Notes: generated by a model from the sequence alone, not told the origin. A DNA stretch of 64,000 bases from Sphingomonas sp. PAMC 26621 (GCF_000251145.1 NZ_AIDW01000016.1:62001-126000); one strand, 5' to 3'; shown: positions 47,113 through 57,727, counted from the stretch's first letter. Program-made: numbers and translations.

Positions 47113-48055
47113 CGCCTCGACCATTACCGAACAGGCGATCGAGTGGTCGTTGCGCCAGCATGACATGGACGATGCCGCATGGCGCGCGTTCGTGACGTGG
47201 CTGGAAGCGGACCCGGCGCATGCCAGGGCGTTCGACACGCTGACGCTCGACGCCAGCCTCATCGCCGATCATCCGGAAGTGTTTCCCGTGGATGCCGCGG
47301 AAAGCGTGCCGCCGGTCGAGCGCAATCGTGCGCGCAAAATGTTGCGCTGGGGTGTTGGCGCGGGCGCACTTGCGCTCGCGGCGAGCTTCTCGCTTTTGGT
47401 GCTGCCGTCGCTCCCCAATACGGCTGCCGCGCCGTACGTCGTCGCGACCAAGGCGGGCGAACGGCGCGCGATCGCCCTGGCGGACGGAACGCGGATCGAA
47501 CTCAACGGCGCGACCCGGATCGAACTCGACCGGTCTGATCCGCGTACCGCGCGGCTGGCCGCGGGCGAGGCGACCTTCCACGTGCGGCACGATGCGGATC
47601 ACCCGTTCGTGCTCCGCTCGGGCGATCTCGCGGTCGAGGACATGGGCACCGTCTTCAACGCCGAACGGGAAGGCTACCGCCTTGACGTGCAGGTCGGCGA
47701 AGGCGCGGTACTGTTCCAGCCCAAGCGCGACAAGCTGACGTTGCGCGCCGGCTCGGCGGTGACCGCGCGCGATGATACCGGGCATGTTGCGGTATCCAAA
47801 GTCGATCCCGCGCACGTCGGCGGCTGGCGAACCGGCAACATCGCTTTTGCGGGGGAACCGTTCGGGCGTATCGTCAATGCCTTGCGGCGGATCGACGCGG
47901 CAGAGGTGTCGATCGAACCGGTCTTGTCGCAGCAGGCGTTCACCGGCATGGTTCACCTGACGGGGAAGCCCGCCCAGGACGTGCCGCATCTGGCCGCACT
48001 GGTCGGGGCGGATTGGCGGCACGATGGGAAGCGGTGGGCCATTTCGGCTCGATAA
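47102..48055 (+). CDS. FecR-family anti-sigma regulator
   Basis: 317 residues from a GTG at 47102. The cytoplasmic N-terminus carries the FecR sigma-binding pattern AIEWSLRQHDMDDAAWRAFV with WLEADPAHARAFD. One membrane segment follows (GVGAGALALAASFSLLVLPS). The periplasmic FecR domain is in AGERRAIALADGTRIELNGA and LAAGEATFHVRHDADHPFVL. The C-terminal GEPFGRIVNALRRIDA fits the receptor-contacting part. It overlaps the sigma gene and ends seven bases before the receptor ATG. Confidence 0.93.
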   Translation: MAVDASTITEQAIEWSLRQHDMDDAAWRAFVTWLEADPAHARAFDTLTLDASLIADHPEVFPVDAAESVPPVERNRARKMLRWGVGAGALALAASFSLLVLPSLPNTAAAPYVVATKAGERRAIALADGTRIELNGATRIELDRSDPRTARLAAGEATFHVRHDADHPFVLRSGDLAVEDMGTVFNAEREGYRLDVQVGEGAVLFQPKRDKLTLRAGSAVTARDDTGHVAVSKVDPAHVGGWRTGNIAFAGEPFGRIVNALRRIDAAEVSIEPVLSQQAFTGMVHLTGKPAQDVPHLAALVGADWRHDGKRWAISAR

Positions 48056-48062
48056 AGGCAGC

Positions 48063-50405
48063 ATGTTTCGGGGTTTGGCCACGCTGTGGCTACTGTCTGC
48101 CACGGCCGTTGCCGCCGCACCCAATACGATCAGCATACGAGCGGTCCCCCTCGACCGGGCACTGACCTCGCTCGCCGAGCAGACCGGGACCGATATCGTC
48201 AGTACCGAACCAGGGCTGCCCGCGGTCGCGGGTCGCCCGCTGCGCGGCCGGATGACGGCTGAAACGGCGCTTCGCCGGTTGCTCAAGGACACCGGCTATC
48301 GCGCGGTCCCGATTGGTTCGCACGGATTCCGAATCGTCCGCGCCCCGCGTCGCGTCGTCGCTCCACCTCCAAAGGCAGTCGCCATCCCCGGCGATGGGGC
48401 GGACATCGTGGTGACCGCGAGCAAGCAACGGTCCTCGCTGCTGCGCTTCCCCGGCAGCGCGATCATGCTGAGTGGTTTTGCGCCCGCATCCCGCGCGACG
48501 CGGCCGATCGACATGGACACATTGGCCCGCGCGACTCCGGTGCTGCAGAACACCGAGCTTGGCGTCGGCCGAAACAAGATCTTCATCCGCGGGATCGCGG
48601 ACAGCAGCTTCAACGGCGCGACCCAATCGACCGCCAGCCAGTATTTCGACGAAGTTCCGCTGGGTTTCGCCGGCCCGGAACCGAGCCTCAACCTGTACGA
48701 CATGCACAGCGTCGAAGTGCTCGAAGGGCCGCAGGGCACGCTGTACGGCGCAGGCGCGATCGGCGGGATCATCCGGCTGACGCCGAACCCGGTTTCGTTC
48801 CAGCGCAGCAGCGCCGCGATGACCGGCGGGGTCACGCTGACACAGGATGGCGCACCCGGTTTCGACATTGCGGGCATGGCCAATTTGCCCCTGGTTCGCG
48901 ATCAGGCAGGCGCCCGGATAGTGGCGTATCGACAGCAGGCGGGCGGCTATATCGACGATCCCGCGCGCAAGCTGACCGCGATCAACCGTACCGATACGGT
49001 CGGCGGCCGGGTGGCGGTGGCATTCGATCCCGGCGACGGCTGGAGCGTCGAACTCGGGGCGCTCGGGCAGCGCATCGATTCGGCGGATGCGCAATATACC
49101 GAACCCAGAAGCCCGGCGGACGCGCGGTCGCTCCAGCGCCAGTCGCTCTATGCGCAGCCGTATCACAGCACGATCAAGCTGGTGCGCAGCGTCGTTCGGA
49201 AAAGCTGGGACAGCGGGCTCGATCTGGTCTCGGCCACCGGCTTTGTCGACCGGCAGACCGACGACACGTTCGACGCCAGCCGTGCGCTCGGCAGCGTCGG
49301 GGCAGTGCTCTATCGCAATGCCCAGATCGACCGCCTGTTCGTCCAGGAAACGCGGCTGGTCCGTCCGGCGACGACCCGCGTCGGCTGGCTGCTCGGGGTC
49401 GCGTACCTCAACGACAATGACGTCCAGTCGCGGGCGCTCGGCCCGCCCGGGCAGACCGCGACGATCATCGGCGTGACCAACCGCACCGAAAGCGTCTCGG
49501 CGTTCGGCGAGGCGACGTGGCCGGTCACACCTGCCTTTTCGCTGACGGCAGGCGCCCGCCTCACCGCAGCCCGCACCGACGGCGAGCCGTCCGTGCGACC
49601 GCGCAACAACAGTTTCATCAAGGGGCGGGCGACGCGGCGGATCGATCCGACCCTTGCCGCGTCGTGGCTAGTCGCACCGCGCACCGCGCTTTTCGCCAAG
49701 GTCCAGTCGGGGTATCGGACCGGGGGGCTGGCGGTGGCAAGCGGCATCGGACGGGTTGCAGATTACCGTTCGGACTCGATCATCGTCGGCGAGGCAGGGG
49801 TCCGACGGCAGCATCAGGGCGAAATCGGTCTCGAACTCTCCGGCGCGGTTTCCTATGCGCGCTGGCGCGATATCCAGGCGGACCTCTACAATCGACGCGG
49901 CCAGCCCTATACCGCCAATATCGGCAATGCCGACATCACCGCACTGGAGGCGCTCGGCGATTGGGTGCCGGTCCGCGGGCTGCACGCGACCTTCGCCTTC
50001 CTCTACACCTACAACCTCGTCGACGGTGCCCTCGCGCAACTGGCGAAGAGCAGCAACCGGCGGTTGCCCGAGACCCCGCCGTTCGCGGGCAACGCGGGCC
50101 TGTCCTATCAATGGCTGCATCGCGCCGGGTCGCTGTTCGACGTTGGCATCCAGGCGCGCTATGTCGGGCGCTCGGTGTTGGGGACCGGCGATTATCTTGA
50201 GATCAGCCAGGGGCAATATGCGGTGCTTGCGGCGCATGCGGGATGGCGTTGGCGCAACGTCGACTTCGTTGCATCGGGCGACAACCTCCTTAACGCACGC
50301 GCCAACCAGTTTGCGCTTGGCAATCCGTTGATGCTCTCGACCAAGGCGCAGGCCACGCCGCTTCGGCCGCGAAGCCTGCGGATCGGGGCGTCGATCGCCT
50401 GGTGA
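48063..50405 (+). CDS. TonB-dependent outer-membrane receptor with STN signalling domain
   Basis: 780 residues. The signal peptide is MFRGLATLWLLSATAVAAAP. The STN domain follows at about residues 22-85 (TISIRAVPLDRALTSLAEQT), the domain that contacts FecR. The plug starts IVVTASKQRSSLLRFPGSAI with the SVEVLEGPQGTLYGAGAIGG motif, and the barrel ends PLRPRSLRIGASIAW with an aromatic C-terminus. It is the last gene of the sigma-FecR-receptor cassette. Substrate is not evident; no ferric-uptake or polysaccharide-degradation genes adjoin it. Terminal residues are typical of outer-membrane proteins. Confidence 0.93.
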   Translation: MFRGLATLWLLSATAVAAAPNTISIRAVPLDRALTSLAEQTGTDIVSTEPGLPAVAGRPLRGRMTAETALRRLLKDTGYRAVPIGSHGFRIVRAPRRVVAPPPKAVAIPGDGADIVVTASKQRSSLLRFPGSAIMLSGFAPASRATRPIDMDTLARATPVLQNTELGVGRNKIFIRGIADSSFNGATQSTASQYFDEVPLGFAGPEPSLNLYDMHSVEVLEGPQGTLYGAGAIGGIIRLTPNPVSFQRSSAAMTGGVTLTQDGAPGFDIAGMANLPLVRDQAGARIVAYRQQAGGYIDDPARKLTAINRTDTVGGRVAVAFDPGDGWSVELGALGQRIDSADAQYTEPRSPADARSLQRQSLYAQPYHSTIKLVRSVVRKSWDSGLDLVSATGFVDRQTDDTFDASRALGSVGAVLYRNAQIDRLFVQETRLVRPATTRVGWLLGVAYLNDNDVQSRALGPPGQTATIIGVTNRTESVSAFGEATWPVTPAFSLTAGARLTAARTDGEPSVRPRNNSFIKGRATRRIDPTLAASWLVAPRTALFAKVQSGYRTGGLAVASGIGRVADYRSDSIIVGEAGVRRQHQGEIGLELSGAVSYARWRDIQADLYNRRGQPYTANIGNADITALEALGDWVPVRGLHATFAFLYTYNLVDGALAQLAKSSNRRLPETPPFAGNAGLSYQWLHRAGSLFDVGIQARYVGRSVLGTGDYLEISQGQYAVLAAHAGWRWRNVDFVASGDNLLNARANQFALGNPLMLSTKAQATPLRPRSLRIGASIAW

Positions 50406-50539
50406 GCGGGAGGCCCGGCGCTCGAATCACGCGAGTCCTGGCCTGCACCTGCGGGAACCCGCAGGTCGGATTCCCGGGCGCATGCTAACGCCCACAGTCC
50501 TGGCGTCATGACAAACTGACGCGCTCGAAGGGGTGGGCA

Positions 50540-51253
50540 ATGCGGGATACGGACGCGGATTGGGAACGGATCGGTCAGGAGGAGCCATATTACGGCGTCC
50601 TGACGCATGATCGGTTCCTGCGGAAAAACATCGACGGGCAGGCCTTGCAGGATTTCTGGGATACCGGGGAGGCCGATTACGCGCACCTGACCGCCACGAT
50701 CCAGCATCATCTGGGGGATTTCAAACCGCATACGGCGCTGGACTTCGGCTGTGGTGTCGGTCGCCTGACGCGCGCGATGGCGAAACGATGTGACAGGGTT
50801 TTCGGCGTCGACGTGGCTGAAGGCATGCTGATCGAAGCGCGCAAGGACCGTCTTCCCAACATCGAATACGTTCGGGAGATACCCGCCGCCAAAGTCGACT
50901 GGGTTCATTCCTCGATGGTGTTGCAACATATCCCCCCGGTGCGCGGGTACGTCCTGATCGACGACCTCATGGCGCGGCTGAACCCGGGCGGTGTCTTCAC
51001 GCTCCACTTCCCGATCTTCAAGGACCGCGAGTATCTCGAGCGTATCACGCCGTATTTTCGTCGCGGGAGATGGGACGGGGAGACCCTGACCCATATGTCG
51101 CTCGAAGCCGTCGCCGAAGGAACGATGCTGATGTACGACTATGACGTCAGCCGGATCCTCATGTCTGCGATAGCGGCGGGGTGCGCCCACAATTACTTCA
51201 ACCATTCGAACCACGGCGGGTGCCACACCATCACCCTTTACGGCCGGGTTTGA
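50540..51253 (+). CDS. Class I SAM-dependent methyltransferase (third in the region)
   Basis: 237 residues. Motif I is TALDFGCGVGRLTRAMAKRC, followed by VFGVDVAEGMLIEARKDR; the VDWVHSSMVLQHIPPVRGYV stretch is the usual post-I/motif II area. The N-terminus RIGQEEPYYGVLTHDRFLRK is found in glycan or lipid-type methyltransferases. It lies 134 bases after the receptor gene, with separate expression likely. Unrelated in detail to the methyltransferases at 42186 and 43507. Confidence 0.82.
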   Translation: MRDTDADWERIGQEEPYYGVLTHDRFLRKNIDGQALQDFWDTGEADYAHLTATIQHHLGDFKPHTALDFGCGVGRLTRAMAKRCDRVFGVDVAEGMLIEARKDRLPNIEYVREIPAAKVDWVHSSMVLQHIPPVRGYVLIDDLMARLNPGGVFTLHFPIFKDREYLERITPYFRRGRWDGETLTHMSLEAVAEGTMLMYDYDVSRILMSAIAAGCAHNYFNHSNHGGCHTITLYGRV

Positions 51254-51369
51254 ACCGAACGATCTTCGGGGATCGCCGGATTACGGTGGCTTGGCGCAGG
51301 TCGAAGAACGGGCGGGTGCGGTTTTCCGTCGGTGCCGGAAACGATCGGGTCCGCTGCCGGCTAGTAGCG

Positions 51370-52731
51370 TTAGCGCCTGTCGGCTGCCGGCGACGTCCTG
51401 AGCGCGGGAACCGCGAGCGGTGGCTTGGCACCCGCCGGGCCATCGATGACAGGTGCATCCCCCTTTCGCCGCACGCCCGTCAGTCCGTCGGAAAGCAGCG
51501 GGACATGCGGTGGCAGCGCGGCGGACGGGCTGGGCTCCTCGTCGATCTTCAGGCTTTCCGCCGCCAGTCGGGCGGTGGTGAGGAAGGTCTGCGCCTTCAT
51601 GCACTGTGATGCCACCGGACGCCGGAACTCGCGGCAATTCCACAGCGCCTTGTCATAGCCGCGCGGTTTGTCGCGCAGATAGCTGAACGCCATCGCGGCC
51701 ACCTGCGCGGGTTGCAGCGGGAGCGATGCCGGCGTCATCGCCGGATCGATCCAGCCCATTACCTTGCAATAGGAGCGGTCTGCGCAGATCCGCGCGGCGA
51801 ATTGCGCGAAGCCGTCCGGCGACATGGTGTCGGGGTCGAGCGTGAGAAGGAAGCTGTTGCCATCCCCCGCCAACGCGGGCGGGAGCGGGGATTCCGCGGC
51901 AGCGGTGTCGTACAGCGCGCCTTGCGCGATCGGGAACCCCTCCGCGCCGCGATGCGCCTCGGAATAGGGCGCGAGCGCGGCGATGATCGGTTCTGCGCTC
52001 GACACCTGGCGGTTGAAGGCGGCGGGCGTGCCCCACCAGCCGGTCCAGCGGAAAAACAAATGCGTGCCGACCGAAGCGATCTTGTCGAGGCTGGATTGCC
52101 AGTACGGCACCACCCAGTCGGTGTGATAATGCGTGGCATAGCCGACCTTGCGAGCGACCGACCCGCTAAGCGCCGACGCCGCGACCGTCCGAGCGCGCCC
52201 CCATTGCGCCTCGCTCCAGCGATTGCGGGTGAGGGCACCGTCGCAGGTGAAGGTGAACTGGCACCCGGTGCTGCGTTCGGATCCCTGGAACACCACGCCG
52301 CAGATCGTCTTGGGGAAAGCCGGATGGCGGACGCGGTTGATCACGACCTGCGCGACCGCGCGCTGGCCGACCGGATCGTCGCCTGCTTCGTAGAGCACCG
52401 CCGCCGCCATACAGTCCGTCGCGCGCGCGCGCTCGTTCGCATCGCCAGCGAGCTTGAACGGGCGCGCAGCGGGATTGGGGCCGTAGACGAAAGGAACGTC
52501 GGCATTATAGTCGCGCGCATCCTGCGGATCGAGGTCCTGGAACGCAACGGGCTCGACCGGGGGGAGCTCGGCCTGCGGAACGACACGTTGCGGCACCGGG
52601 CGGACCTTGTGGTGGTGACGAACGGGCGGGGGCGCCGTGCGCACGAGCAACAGCGGAAGCAGGATCGCGAGCGCGGCGATGGCGACCAGCACGAGCCGGA
52701 GGGTCAGCGTCGGTTTCGGGGAAGGCGGCAC
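51370..52731 (-). CDS. SleB-type cell wall hydrolase, membrane anchored
   Basis: 453 residues. The N-terminal helix TLRLVLVAIAALAILLPLLL anchors it in the inner membrane or serves as an uncleaved signal. A proline-rich linker follows. The Hydrolase_2 (SleB) domain runs from ATDCMAAAVLYEAGDDPVGQ to GCQFTFTCDGALTRNRWSEA; the glutamate in LYEAGDD is the likely catalytic residue of this lytic enzyme. The following 200 residues are unassigned. Proteins of this group cut peptidoglycan, usually for growth or division in proteobacteria. Confidence 0.87.
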   Translation of the reverse strand: MPPSPKPTLTLRLVLVAIAALAILLPLLLVRTAPPPVRHHHKVRPVPQRVVPQAELPPVEPVAFQDLDPQDARDYNADVPFVYGPNPAARPFKLAGDANERARATDCMAAAVLYEAGDDPVGQRAVAQVVINRVRHPAFPKTICGVVFQGSERSTGCQFTFTCDGALTRNRWSEAQWGRARTVAASALSGSVARKVGYATHYHTDWVVPYWQSSLDKIASVGTHLFFRWTGWWGTPAAFNRQVSSAEPIIAALAPYSEAHRGAEGFPIAQGALYDTAAAESPLPPALAGDGNSFLLTLDPDTMSPDGFAQFAARICADRSYCKVMGWIDPAMTPASLPLQPAQVAAMAFSYLRDKPRGYDKALWNCREFRRPVASQCMKAQTFLTTARLAAESLKIDEEPSPSAALPPHVPLLSDGLTGVRRKGDAPVIDGPAGAKPPLAVPALRTSPAADRR

Positions 52732-52871
52732 GGCGATCAGCGACCGACGAAAGGGGACGGGGAAACGGGCACGCAGGGCTCCTGACCGGGATTGGCCGCG
52801 GCCCTTAGCGCATTTTTGCGAACAAGCGAAACGCCCGCCGGATACCGATCCGGCAGGCGTCTCGAAACGGA

Positions 52872-53791
52872 TCAGCTCTCGGGCAGGAAGTCCGGGACCG
52901 ACAGATACCGCTCGCCGGTATCATAGTTGAACCCGAGCACGCGGACGTTGTCGGGCAGGTCAGGGAGCTTCTGCAGGATTGCCGCAAGCGTCGCGCCCGA
53001 GCTGATCCCGACGAGCATGCCTTCCTCGGCAGCCGAACGGCGCGCCATGTCCTTGGCGACCGCGGCATCGACCTTGATCGCGCCGTCGATCGACTGGGTG
53101 TGGAGGTTGGCCGGAACGAACCCGGCGCCGATCCCCTGGATCGGGTGCGGACCCGGCGCGCCGCCCGAGATGACCGGCGAAGCTTCAGGCTCGACCGCAT
53201 AGACCTTGAGGTTGGGCCATTCCTTCTTGAGCGCCTCGGCGACGCCGGTGATGTGACCGCCGGTGCCGACCCCGGTGATGATCACGTCGATCGGCGAATC
53301 GCGGAAATCGTTGAGGATCTCGATCGCGTGGTGCGGACGTGGACGTCGATGTTGGCGGCGTTCTCGAACTGCTGCGGCATCCAGGAATTGGGCGTCTGCT
53401 CGACCAGTTCGAGCGCGCGTTCGATCGCGCCCTTCATGCCCTTTTCGCGCGGGGTCAGGTCGAAGGTCGCGCCGTAGGCGAGCATCAGGCGGCGGCGTTC
53501 GAGCGACATGCTCTCGGGCATGACGAGCACGAGCTTGTAGCCCTTGACCGCGGCGACCATCGCGAGGCCGACGCCGGTGTTGCCGCTGGTTGGCTCGATG
53601 ATCGTCCCGCCGGGCTGGAGATGCCCGTCGCGTTCCGCCGCCTCGATCATCGCGAGCGCGATGCGATCCTTGATCGACCCGCCGGGGTTGGAGCGTTCCG
53701 ACTTGATCCAGACTTCGGCGCCGGGGAAGAGCTTCTGGATACGGACGTGCGGCGTATTGCCGATCGTATCCAGGATGGTGTTCGCCTTCAT
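52872..53791 (-). pseudogene. cysK: Cysteine synthase A, with an apparent frameshift
   Basis: Makes cysteine from O-acetylserine and sulfide with PLP. The start [20 protein letters not shown] at 53791 overlaps the MFS stop by four bases. The PLP lysine is in [16 protein letters not shown], and [20 protein letters not shown] follows. The frame breaks near 53332: CGCACCACGCGATC should read CGCACCACCGCGATC. With one C restored the reading continues [20 protein letters not shown] and [15 protein letters not shown], then [16 protein letters not shown] to the end (about 306 residues, normal). A lone missing base in a conserved gene suggests a sequencing error. Confidence 0.9.
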
Positions 53792-55074
53792 GATTGCGCA
53801 ACTCCTGCTGGGGTCTTGGTTAAAGCTATGTCGGGCTGGTCGAAGGTCTTCGCAAGCCTGAGCTCGGGGAACAGGCGGACCCACAGAATCGTAACGACGA
53901 TCGCGCCGATCCCGCCGAACATTACCGCGCCGACCGGGCCGAGCAGCGAAGCGAGCAGCCCGCTCTCGGCTTCACCGAGCTCGTTCGAGGCGGAAATCGT
54001 GAGCTGCGAGACCGCGCTGACGCGGCCGCGCATCGCATCGGGGGTGTGGAGCTGGATCAGCGACTGGCGGACATAGACCGAGACCATGTCGCCGCAGCCA
54101 GCGACCGCGAGCGCCGCGGCGCTGAGCCACAGGTTGCGCGACAGGCCGAAGACGAGGATCGCCGCGCCGAACACCATCACCGCGATCAGCATCTTGACCC
54201 CGACGTTGGTCTTCATCGGCCGGACCGAGAAGAACAAGGCGGTGACGGTCGCGCCAGCGCCCATGCTCGCGGCGAGGATGCCAAGCCCCTGCGGGCCGAC
54301 ATGCAGGATGTCTCGCGCGAACACCGGGAGCAAAGCGGTGGACCCCGCGAGCAGCACCGCGAACAGGTCGAGCGTGATCGTTGCCAGCACCAACCGGTTG
54401 TGCCGGACATACGCGAAGCCCTGCGCGATCCGGGTGAGCGGGTGCTGGTCGGGTTGCGACGGCGGCTGCGGGACCGGGCCGATCAGGAACATCGCGACCA
54501 GCGCGACCGACAACAGGCTTACGACGACGCCATACGCAAAGTCCGGGTGGACCGCGAACAGAAGCCCGCCGAGGCTCGGCCCCGCGATCGACCCCACCTG
54601 CCATGCGATCGAGCTCACCGCGATCGCAGTTGGCAGGCTTTCGCGGGGCACTAGGTTGGGGGCGAGCGCGGAATAGGCCGGGCCGGAGAAGGCGCGGACG
54701 ATCCCGAACACGACAGCGGCGGTGAACAGCGCGGGGAGGGTGAGCGTGTGCGTCGCGGTCAGCACGCCGAGTGTGCCGGCGGTGAGCAGCATCACCAGCG
54801 TCGTCACCCGCACGATACAGCGCCGGTCGACCGAATCGGCGACGAGGCCGACCACCGGGGTCAGCAGGAATAGCGGCACGAACTGCGCCGCGCCGATCAT
54901 CCCGAGCAGGAACGCCGCCTCGCGAATCCCCATGGTCGCGCGCGCCAGGCCATAGACCTGCCAGCCGACGATCAATGCCATCGCGGTGATCGCGACCGTG
55001 CCCGACAGGCGCGACGCCCAATAGGCGCGGAAATTGGGATGCGGAAGGGATGCGGTGCGTCTGCATCGCGTCAT
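53788..55074 (-). CDS. MFS transporter (DHA3/Enterobactin-exporter type)
   Basis: 428 residues with about 12 hydrophobic segments. The N-terminus [20 protein letters not shown] and [20 protein letters not shown] (motif A) resemble the MFS_3/EntS family of exporters. Typical later segments are [20 protein letters not shown] and [20 protein letters not shown]. Substrate cannot be predicted. Its stop overlaps the cysK start, so both may be one transcription unit. Upstream is a 164-base gap to divergent pdhA. Confidence 0.87.
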   Translation of the reverse strand: MTRCRRTASLPHPNFRAYWASRLSGTVAITAMALIVGWQVYGLARATMGIREAAFLLGMIGAAQFVPLFLLTPVVGLVADSVDRRCIVRVTTLVMLLTAGTLGVLTATHTLTLPALFTAAVVFGIVRAFSGPAYSALAPNLVPRESLPTAIAVSSIAWQVGSIAGPSLGGLLFAVHPDFAYGVVVSLLSVALVAMFLIGPVPQPPSQPDQHPLTRIAQGFAYVRHNRLVLATITLDLFAVLLAGSTALLPVFARDILHVGPQGLGILAASMGAGATVTALFFSVRPMKTNVGVKMLIAVMVFGAAILVFGLSRNLWLSAAALAVAGCGDMVSVYVRQSLIQLHTPDAMRGRVSAVSQLTISASNELGEAESGLLASLLGPVGAVMFGGIGAIVVTILWVRLFPELRLAKTFDQPDIALTKTPAGVAQS

Positions 55075-55238
55075 GCCTTAGGCCGAGCCGCGCGCGCGCC
55101 GCAATCACCGTCTTGCTTGGCCCGTGGAAACTTCTGTTCGTCCCGGCGACGCTAGGGATTTGACGCGGGACATTGATATGCGCGCAACAACGGGCCTATA
55201 GGCTCGCGACATTCCCCAGGATACGAGGTTGATCGTCC

Positions 55239-56282
55239 GTGGCCAAAGCCCCCGCCCTTCGTAAAGCTGAACCGCCGGTTCCCAACCGCGAACGTCCCGA
55301 TGAACCGACGCCGTACGCGGCTTCGAAGGACGAGCTGATCGAATTCTACAAGCAGATGTTGCTGATCCGCCGCTTCGAGGAAAAGGCGGGCCAGCTCTAT
55401 GGCCTCGGCCTGATCGGCGGCTTCTGCCATCTCTACATCGGCCAGGAAGCGGTCGCAGTCGGTCTGCAATCCGCGCTGACCCCGGTCGACAGCGTCATCA
55501 CCGGCTATCGCGACCACGGCCACATGCTGCTCTGCGGCATCCCGCCGCAGGACGTGATGGCCGAGCTTACGGGGCGTGCCGCCGGCATCTCCAAGGGCAA
55601 GGGCGGCTCGATGCACATGTTCTCGGTGGAACATAAGTTCTACGGCGGGCACGGCATCGTCGGCGCGCAGGTCTCGCTCGGCACCGGGCTCGGCTTCAGC
55701 CACAAGTACAAGGGCGACGGCGGCGTTTGCCTCGCCTATTTCGGCGATGGTGCTGCCAACCAGGGTCAGGTCTACGAGAGCTTCAACATGGCCGAGCTGT
55801 GGAAGCTGCCGGTCATCTACGTCATCGAAAACAACCAATATGCGATGGGCACGAGCGTCAATCGCGCATCGGCCGAGGACCAGCTCTATCGCCGCGGCGA
55901 GAGCTTCCGCATCCCGGGCATTCAGGTCGATGGCATGGACGTGCTGGCATGCCGTGGCGCGGCCGAAGAGGCGCTCGCCTGGGTTCGCGCGGGGAAGGGT
56001 CCGATCATCCTCGAGATGAAGACCTATCGCTATCGCGGTCACTCGATGTCCGATCCCGCGAAATATCGCAGCCGCGAGGAAGTCCAGGCGGTGCGCGACA
56101 AGTCCGACCCGATCGAGCACGTCAAGAAGCTGCTCGAGGAGCAGGGCGTGACCGAGGGCGATCTCAAGGGGGTCGAGCAGGAGATCCGCAAGATCGTCAA
56201 CGAAGCGGCGGATTTCGCTGAACAGACGCCCGAGCCCGATGCGGCCGAGCTCTATACCGACGTTCTGGTGGAAAAATACTGA
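55239..56282 (+). CDS. pdhA: Pyruvate dehydrogenase E1 alpha subunit
   Basis: 347 residues from a GTG at 55239 with GAGG upstream. The thiamine diphosphate motif is [20 protein letters not shown] to [14 protein letters not shown]. The N-terminal [20 protein letters not shown] and the phosphorylation-loop-like [19 protein letters not shown] are conserved. The stop shares one base with pdhB (TGATG). Decarboxylates pyruvate together with the beta subunit; the E2 and E3 genes are not in the window. Confidence 0.97.
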   Translation: MAKAPALRKAEPPVPNRERPDEPTPYAASKDELIEFYKQMLLIRRFEEKAGQLYGLGLIGGFCHLYIGQEAVAVGLQSALTPVDSVITGYRDHGHMLLCGIPPQDVMAELTGRAAGISKGKGGSMHMFSVEHKFYGGHGIVGAQVSLGTGLGFSHKYKGDGGVCLAYFGDGAANQGQVYESFNMAELWKLPVIYVIENNQYAMGTSVNRASAEDQLYRRGESFRIPGIQVDGMDVLACRGAAEEALAWVRAGKGPIILEMKTYRYRGHSMSDPAKYRSREEVQAVRDKSDPIEHVKKLLEEQGVTEGDLKGVEQEIRKIVNEAADFAEQTPEPDAAELYTDVLVEKY

Positions 56283-57703
56283 TGCCGATTGAGATCAAGA
56301 TGCCCGCGCTTTCCCCCACCATGGAGGAAGGCACGCTCGCCAAGTGGCTGGTCAAGGAAGGCGACGTCGTCAAGTCGGGCGACATCATGGCCGAGATCGA
56401 GACCGACAAGGCGACGATGGAATTCGAAGCCGTCGACGAAGGCACGATCGGCAAGATTCTCGTCGCCGAGGGCACCGATAACGTGAAGGTCGGCACCGTC
56501 ATCGCGACGCTCGACGCCGAGGGCGAAGAGCCGTCGTCCGGCGAGCGTGCGGGCGATTCCGCCAACGCGCAGCCCAAGGAAGCGCAGCCCGCCGACAAGG
56601 CGCCGCCAGCCCCCGAGAGCAACGTGCCGATGGCCGCCGAGAGCGGCACGCAGCAGCTTCACGCCGCCGCCGAGCAGAAGGCAAAGGTCAGCGACCCCGC
56701 GATCCCCGAAGGGACCGAGATGGTCAAGATTACGCTACGCGAAGCGCTGCGCGACGCGATGGCCGAGGAAATGCGCGCGGACGAGCGCATCTTCGTGATG
56801 GGCGAGGAAGTCGCGCAATATCAGGGCGCGTATAAGGTCACGCAGGGCCTGCTCGCCGAGTTCGGCGACAAGCGCGTGATCGATACGCCGATCACCGAAT
56901 ATGGCTTTGCCGGGATCGGTGCAGGCGCGGCGATGGGCGGGCTTCGTCCGATCGTCGAGTTCATGACCTTCAACTTCGCGTTGCAGGCGATCGATCACAT
57001 CATCAACTCGGCCGCGAAGACCAACTACATGTCGGGTGGCCAGATGCGCTGCCCGATCGTGTTCCGCGGTCCGAACGGCGCGGCGTCGCGCGTCGGTGCG
57101 CAGCATTCGCACAACTTCGCGGCATGGTACGCCAGCGTTCCGGGCCTGATCGTGATCGCGCCCTATGATGCGGCGGATGCCAAGGGCCTGCTCAAGGCCG
57201 CGATCCGCACCGAGGATCCTGTCGTGTTCCTCGAGAACGAGCTGCTCTACGGCCGCACGTTCGAAGTCCCCAAGCTCGACGATTACGTCCTGCCGATCGG
57301 CAAGGCGCGGATCATGCGCGAGGGCAAGGACGTCACGATCGTCAGCTATTCGATCGGCGTCGGGCTTGCGCTCGAAGCTGCGGAAAAGCTGGCGGAAGAG
57401 GGGATCGACGCCGAGGTGATCGACCTGCGCACGCTGCGCCCGCTCGATACCGAGACGGTGCTCGCGAGCCTCAAGAAGACCAATCGGCTGGTCATCGCCG
57501 AGGAGAATTGGGCGACCTGCTCGATCGCGTCGGAAATCCAGGCGGTCTGCATGGAGCAGGGCTTCGACGACCTCGACGCGCCGGTGCTGCGCGTCACCAA
57601 CGAAGACGTGCCGATGCCCTATGCGGCGAACCTCGAGAAGCTGATGCTGGTGACGAGCGACAAGATCGTCGCTGCGGTTAAGAAGGTGACGTACCGGGGC
57701 TGA
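56282..57703 (+). CDS. pdhB: Pyruvate dehydrogenase E1 beta subunit with N-terminal lipoyl domain
   Basis: 473 residues, longer than ordinary E1-beta (about 330). Residues 1-80 form a lipoyl domain ([20 protein letters not shown], with the lipoylated lysine in [14 protein letters not shown]). A linker rich in Ala, Pro and Glu (residues 81-140) leads to the transketolase-like domain ([60 protein letters not shown]). This architecture is known in alphaproteobacteria and may help substrate transfer to E2. The stop codon sits inside a palindrome. Confidence 0.97.
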   Translation: MPIEIKMPALSPTMEEGTLAKWLVKEGDVVKSGDIMAEIETDKATMEFEAVDEGTIGKILVAEGTDNVKVGTVIATLDAEGEEPSSGERAGDSANAQPKEAQPADKAPPAPESNVPMAAESGTQQLHAAAEQKAKVSDPAIPEGTEMVKITLREALRDAMAEEMRADERIFVMGEEVAQYQGAYKVTQGLLAEFGDKRVIDTPITEYGFAGIGAGAAMGGLRPIVEFMTFNFALQAIDHIINSAAKTNYMSGGQMRCPIVFRGPNGAASRVGAQHSHNFAAWYASVPGLIVIAPYDAADAKGLLKAAIRTEDPVVFLENELLYGRTFEVPKLDDYVLPIGKARIMREGKDVTIVSYSIGVGLALEAAEKLAEEGIDAEVIDLRTLRPLDTETVLASLKKTNRLVIAEENWATCSIASEIQAVCMEQGFDDLDAPVLRVTNEDVPMPYAANLEKLMLVTSDKIVAAVKKVTYRG

Positions 57704-57727
57704 GGCCCCGGTACGCCCTTCGGGGCG
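57691..57727. terminator. Two adjacent hairpins at the pdhB / TadE convergence
   Basis: GTACCGGGGC (57691-57700) and GCCCCGGTAC (57705-57714) form a perfect 10-base-pair stem around TGAG, so the pdhB stop codon lies in the loop. A second hairpin, CGCCC-TTCG-GGGCG (57714-57727), carries a TTCG tetraloop, one of the most stable in RNA. There is no T tract. Placed between convergent stops, it should end or protect both transcripts. Confidence 0.6.

Noticed and set aside
47015..49166. Open frames antisense to the FecR and TonB-receptor genes
   Set aside because: The + strand reading gives recognisable domains throughout.
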